A stretch of DNA of 64,000 bases from Lanius collurio (Eukaryota; Chordata; Aves; Passeriformes; Laniidae): positions 14,186,283 to 14,250,282 of the forward strand of contig JACBWW010000020.1 of NCBI GenBank assembly GCA_020086605.1. The letters run 5' to 3'. The stretch's first letter is position 1; each line of letters begins with the position of its first letter. The notes under the pieces were generated by a model. That model saw only the letters and a list, made by a program, of their open reading frames with translations. It did not search any database and had not been told where the DNA came from. Both the position numbers and the translations under genes were made by a program. Of the stretch, positions 35,330 through 64,000 are shown one piece after another.

Positions 35330-37136
35330 ATTTTGGGGCCAGTGAGTGCCTTTCAACCCCCTTTTAAAAAATCACCAGAATTAAAGTGAACTGAGAGACA
35401 CTGGACAGTTGAGGACCTAAAGCACATGGGGGCTGAGCAAGGTCCTCTCTGTGGCAGTGCACAGTGAGCCTGTGTCCCGAGGGCCAGGAGAGACCAGTCA
35501 CAACCACAGGCAAAGAGGAGGCAGAGGGCAGGAACGAGCTCCTATGTGGGTGAGCTGAACTTTGAGAGACTTCCTCAGCCCTGCAGCCAGGCTGGCTCTT
35601 GAGGAGCGCTGCACCCCAGAGAGCCCTTCCTGGTCTCTGAGGAAGGGGCTGGGTGCCTCCTGCCTTGCCTGGGGCATTGGGAGAAGGTCGGGAAGGGGAG
35701 GAGAAGGGTAAAAGGAGCCGTTAGTAGCTACACTTGTGGCTTGCACAAGGCGGTGAGGAAAGCTGGGGAGCATGAGAGACGCGTTCAGGAGAGTCAACGC
35801 TGATGAGGTAGCACTAAGGATGGTCAAAAGTGAAGTGAGCTTGCTTTCCCAAAAACAGTTCCCTGTACCTGCCAGTGGGGAAATGTTGCCTCAGGAAGAG
35901 CTGGTTCAGGCTGTGGAGGATGCCAACACTGGCCTGAAATAACACAAAGGTAGGGATATGGAAACACCCTGATGTGGAAAAGAAAGGGCATAATTTCTTT
36001 GGCATTGGGTATTTCTGGCATGGATCAATTTAGAGGGACAATGAACTCCTAAACCTTTAAAATTAAACTTCTTTTGTGGATTGGCTTTTGTTTTTAAAGC
36101 TACTATCTGCTTCCAGTGTTGTGCACCATTATGAGTTCTGCTCCAACAGCTCTTTTCTTATAGCTCTCAGTCTGTATCCCACATCCACTTAGTACAGAAC
36201 ACTAAACCAGGTTCTTCTTGCCCAACCCCTCCCTGAATGCAAAAATGAGCAAAACCAGCACTTTGCCTCACTTCTTTGAAGGAATAGATACAGAACGCAA
36301 ATGAAAGTGAAAACAAGAAAAGGCAATTTAAAGCCTCTAAAGCTACATAATACGGCTGCAGAGTAGGAACAGACAAAGGAAAATCTGTCTTCTGAAATGG
36401 CAATTTGTTTTTAGCAATCTTGTTTTAATGAAAACTGTCATGATCAACTCTAATCCTCTAGAAATCTAGATAAATATACTGTCTGATATACAATGCAATT
36501 TTTATCTCTTAGAGGTGCCTGTTATTGTTCTGGGTCTTTGAAGGATTCTGCTGTTGACTAGTGCTTCTGTTTTACTCGGGAAGCTTAATTTCCTGACAGA
36601 ATTGGCTAAGAAAGTCCCTGGATTTTCTATCTTGTGTGGTATTTTAAGGTAGAATTTATAATTACGTTCTTTTCTGTTAGCAAATGGGAAACCACTCCTT
36701 TTTTTTGTTGTAAGTGTGCACACTTGTACTTAAATCTTCTTGTCAGGGAAAGCAAACAGCACCCAGCTCTTCTGAGTCCAGGCCTGGGATTGTTATCAAT
36801 AAGACGAAGAGATGATAGCTGCTGTTTCTTTTGATGTTTTTAGAGTTTTTAAATGACCTTTCCTCTACAACTGGATGAAATGAACTGCACGTCCCCTTTG
36901 GGTGTACTATGAAGGATTTGGAAATAATAGGCACTGAAAAGTCCCATAAAGCAGGTCTTGAAATGGATTTCCTTCTGTTAACTGGGATATGGTAGGAGGG
37001 AGGAGCTGAAATGTATGCAGTATGTGTTCAAATATGCTTTGGACTCCTAAATGACAGCAGGGTTAAGTATGTTTAACAAACAGTCTCTCCTAAATTAAGT
37101 GGTTGCTACTGTCGTATGATGTGGTTCTCACTGCCA

Positions 37137-63811
<26,675 letters not shown>

Positions 63812-64000
63812 CAGCAGCTCCTCGGGTAGCCGGCCCCAGCCTGCCGCCCTCCCCGGCGGAGCGGAGCGGGGCTGAGCGGAGCGGCCGGCCCGGGGCTCCC
63901 CCCGTCCGCCCGCGCCCCGCCGCGGCAGCAGCAGCTCCCTCCCGCAGGTGCGCACCGGCCGACGGGCGCCTGCCCCATCCTGAAAGTGGGATGGGCCTCA
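63812..64000. promoter_or_regulatory. CpG island, probable BEND4 promoter/first-exon region (cut by edge)
   Basis: An abrupt change to GC-rich, CpG-dense sequence continues to the window end. It includes an Sp1-type CCGCCC at 63906-63911 and GCGGAGCGG repeats around 63855-63885. It lies 7.8 kb upstream of the second BEND4 coding exon, where a promoter is expected. A - strand GT donor after CTG (63811/63810) and a + strand CAG/GTGCGC at 63948 are possible splice sites. No BEND4 N-terminal sequence could be matched. Confidence 0.65.

Larger units (their letters stand above)
33640..37136 (-). other. BEND4: BEND4 3' UTR (extent inferred)
   Basis: Sequence downstream of the BEND4 stop on the - strand. 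A well-formed AATAAA lies at 33652-33657 with a T/C- and GT-rich stretch just beyond it, and an alternative lies at 35324-35329. If the distal site is used, the 3' UTR is about 3.5 kb. The region has no coding potential that I can support. Confidence 0.6.

Overview
This is vertebrate nuclear DNA, almost certainly from a bird. The evidence is AT-rich intron-dominated sequence, split genes with GT-AG introns, several CR1-type LINE fragments, and one SINE whose head resembles tRNA-Ile and whose tail is CR1-like. From memory, that SINE design is known from passerine birds (TguSINE1-like), so a songbird relative is the best guess. No bacterial, phage or plasmid features are present, and no long uninterrupted gene.

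Layout: two convergent protein-coding genes. On the + strand, positions ~829-22546 carry the 3' four-fifths of SLC30A9 (ZnT9). Fifteen coding exons join in frame, preceded by one tentative small exon; the N-terminal exons lie to the left of the window. The 3' UTR follows, with candidate poly(A) signals at 23933 and 25533. Positions ~25560-33640 appear to be intergenic, with no recognisable gene. On the - strand, positions 37137-56054 carry four coding exons of BEND4, with a probable ~3.5 kb 3' UTR reaching down to a good poly(A) signal at 33652-33657. The BEND4 first coding exon is not identified. A CpG-rich block starts at ~63812 and runs off the right edge; it is the likely promoter or first-exon region. 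SLC30A9 and BEND4 are neighbours in the same convergent order on human chromosome 4p13, so this is conserved synteny.

Repeats: a CR1 3' end (+) at ~19938-20245; a 21-base echo of it at 20532; the tRNA-Ile/CR1 SINE at ~18393-18534; an old, decayed CR1 (+) at ~52955-53640; and a well-preserved CR1 3' end (-) at ~61852-62310 that still has a 120-codon open frame for the C-terminal part of its reverse transcriptase protein. Smaller structures include a 17-bp near-perfect palindrome at 26217-26251, a TACA/TGTA hairpin at 40371-40398, and exact tandem duplications at 582-629 and 42335-42376.

The two genes have separate jobs: SLC30A9 encodes a mitochondrial zinc transporter of the cation diffusion facilitator family, and BEND4 encodes a BEN-domain nuclear protein. 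Nothing suggests a joint pathway; they share only a locus. I found no novel system. The most useful open points are the missing BEND4 first exon at the CpG island, the tentative SLC30A9 exon, and the SINE as a lineage marker.
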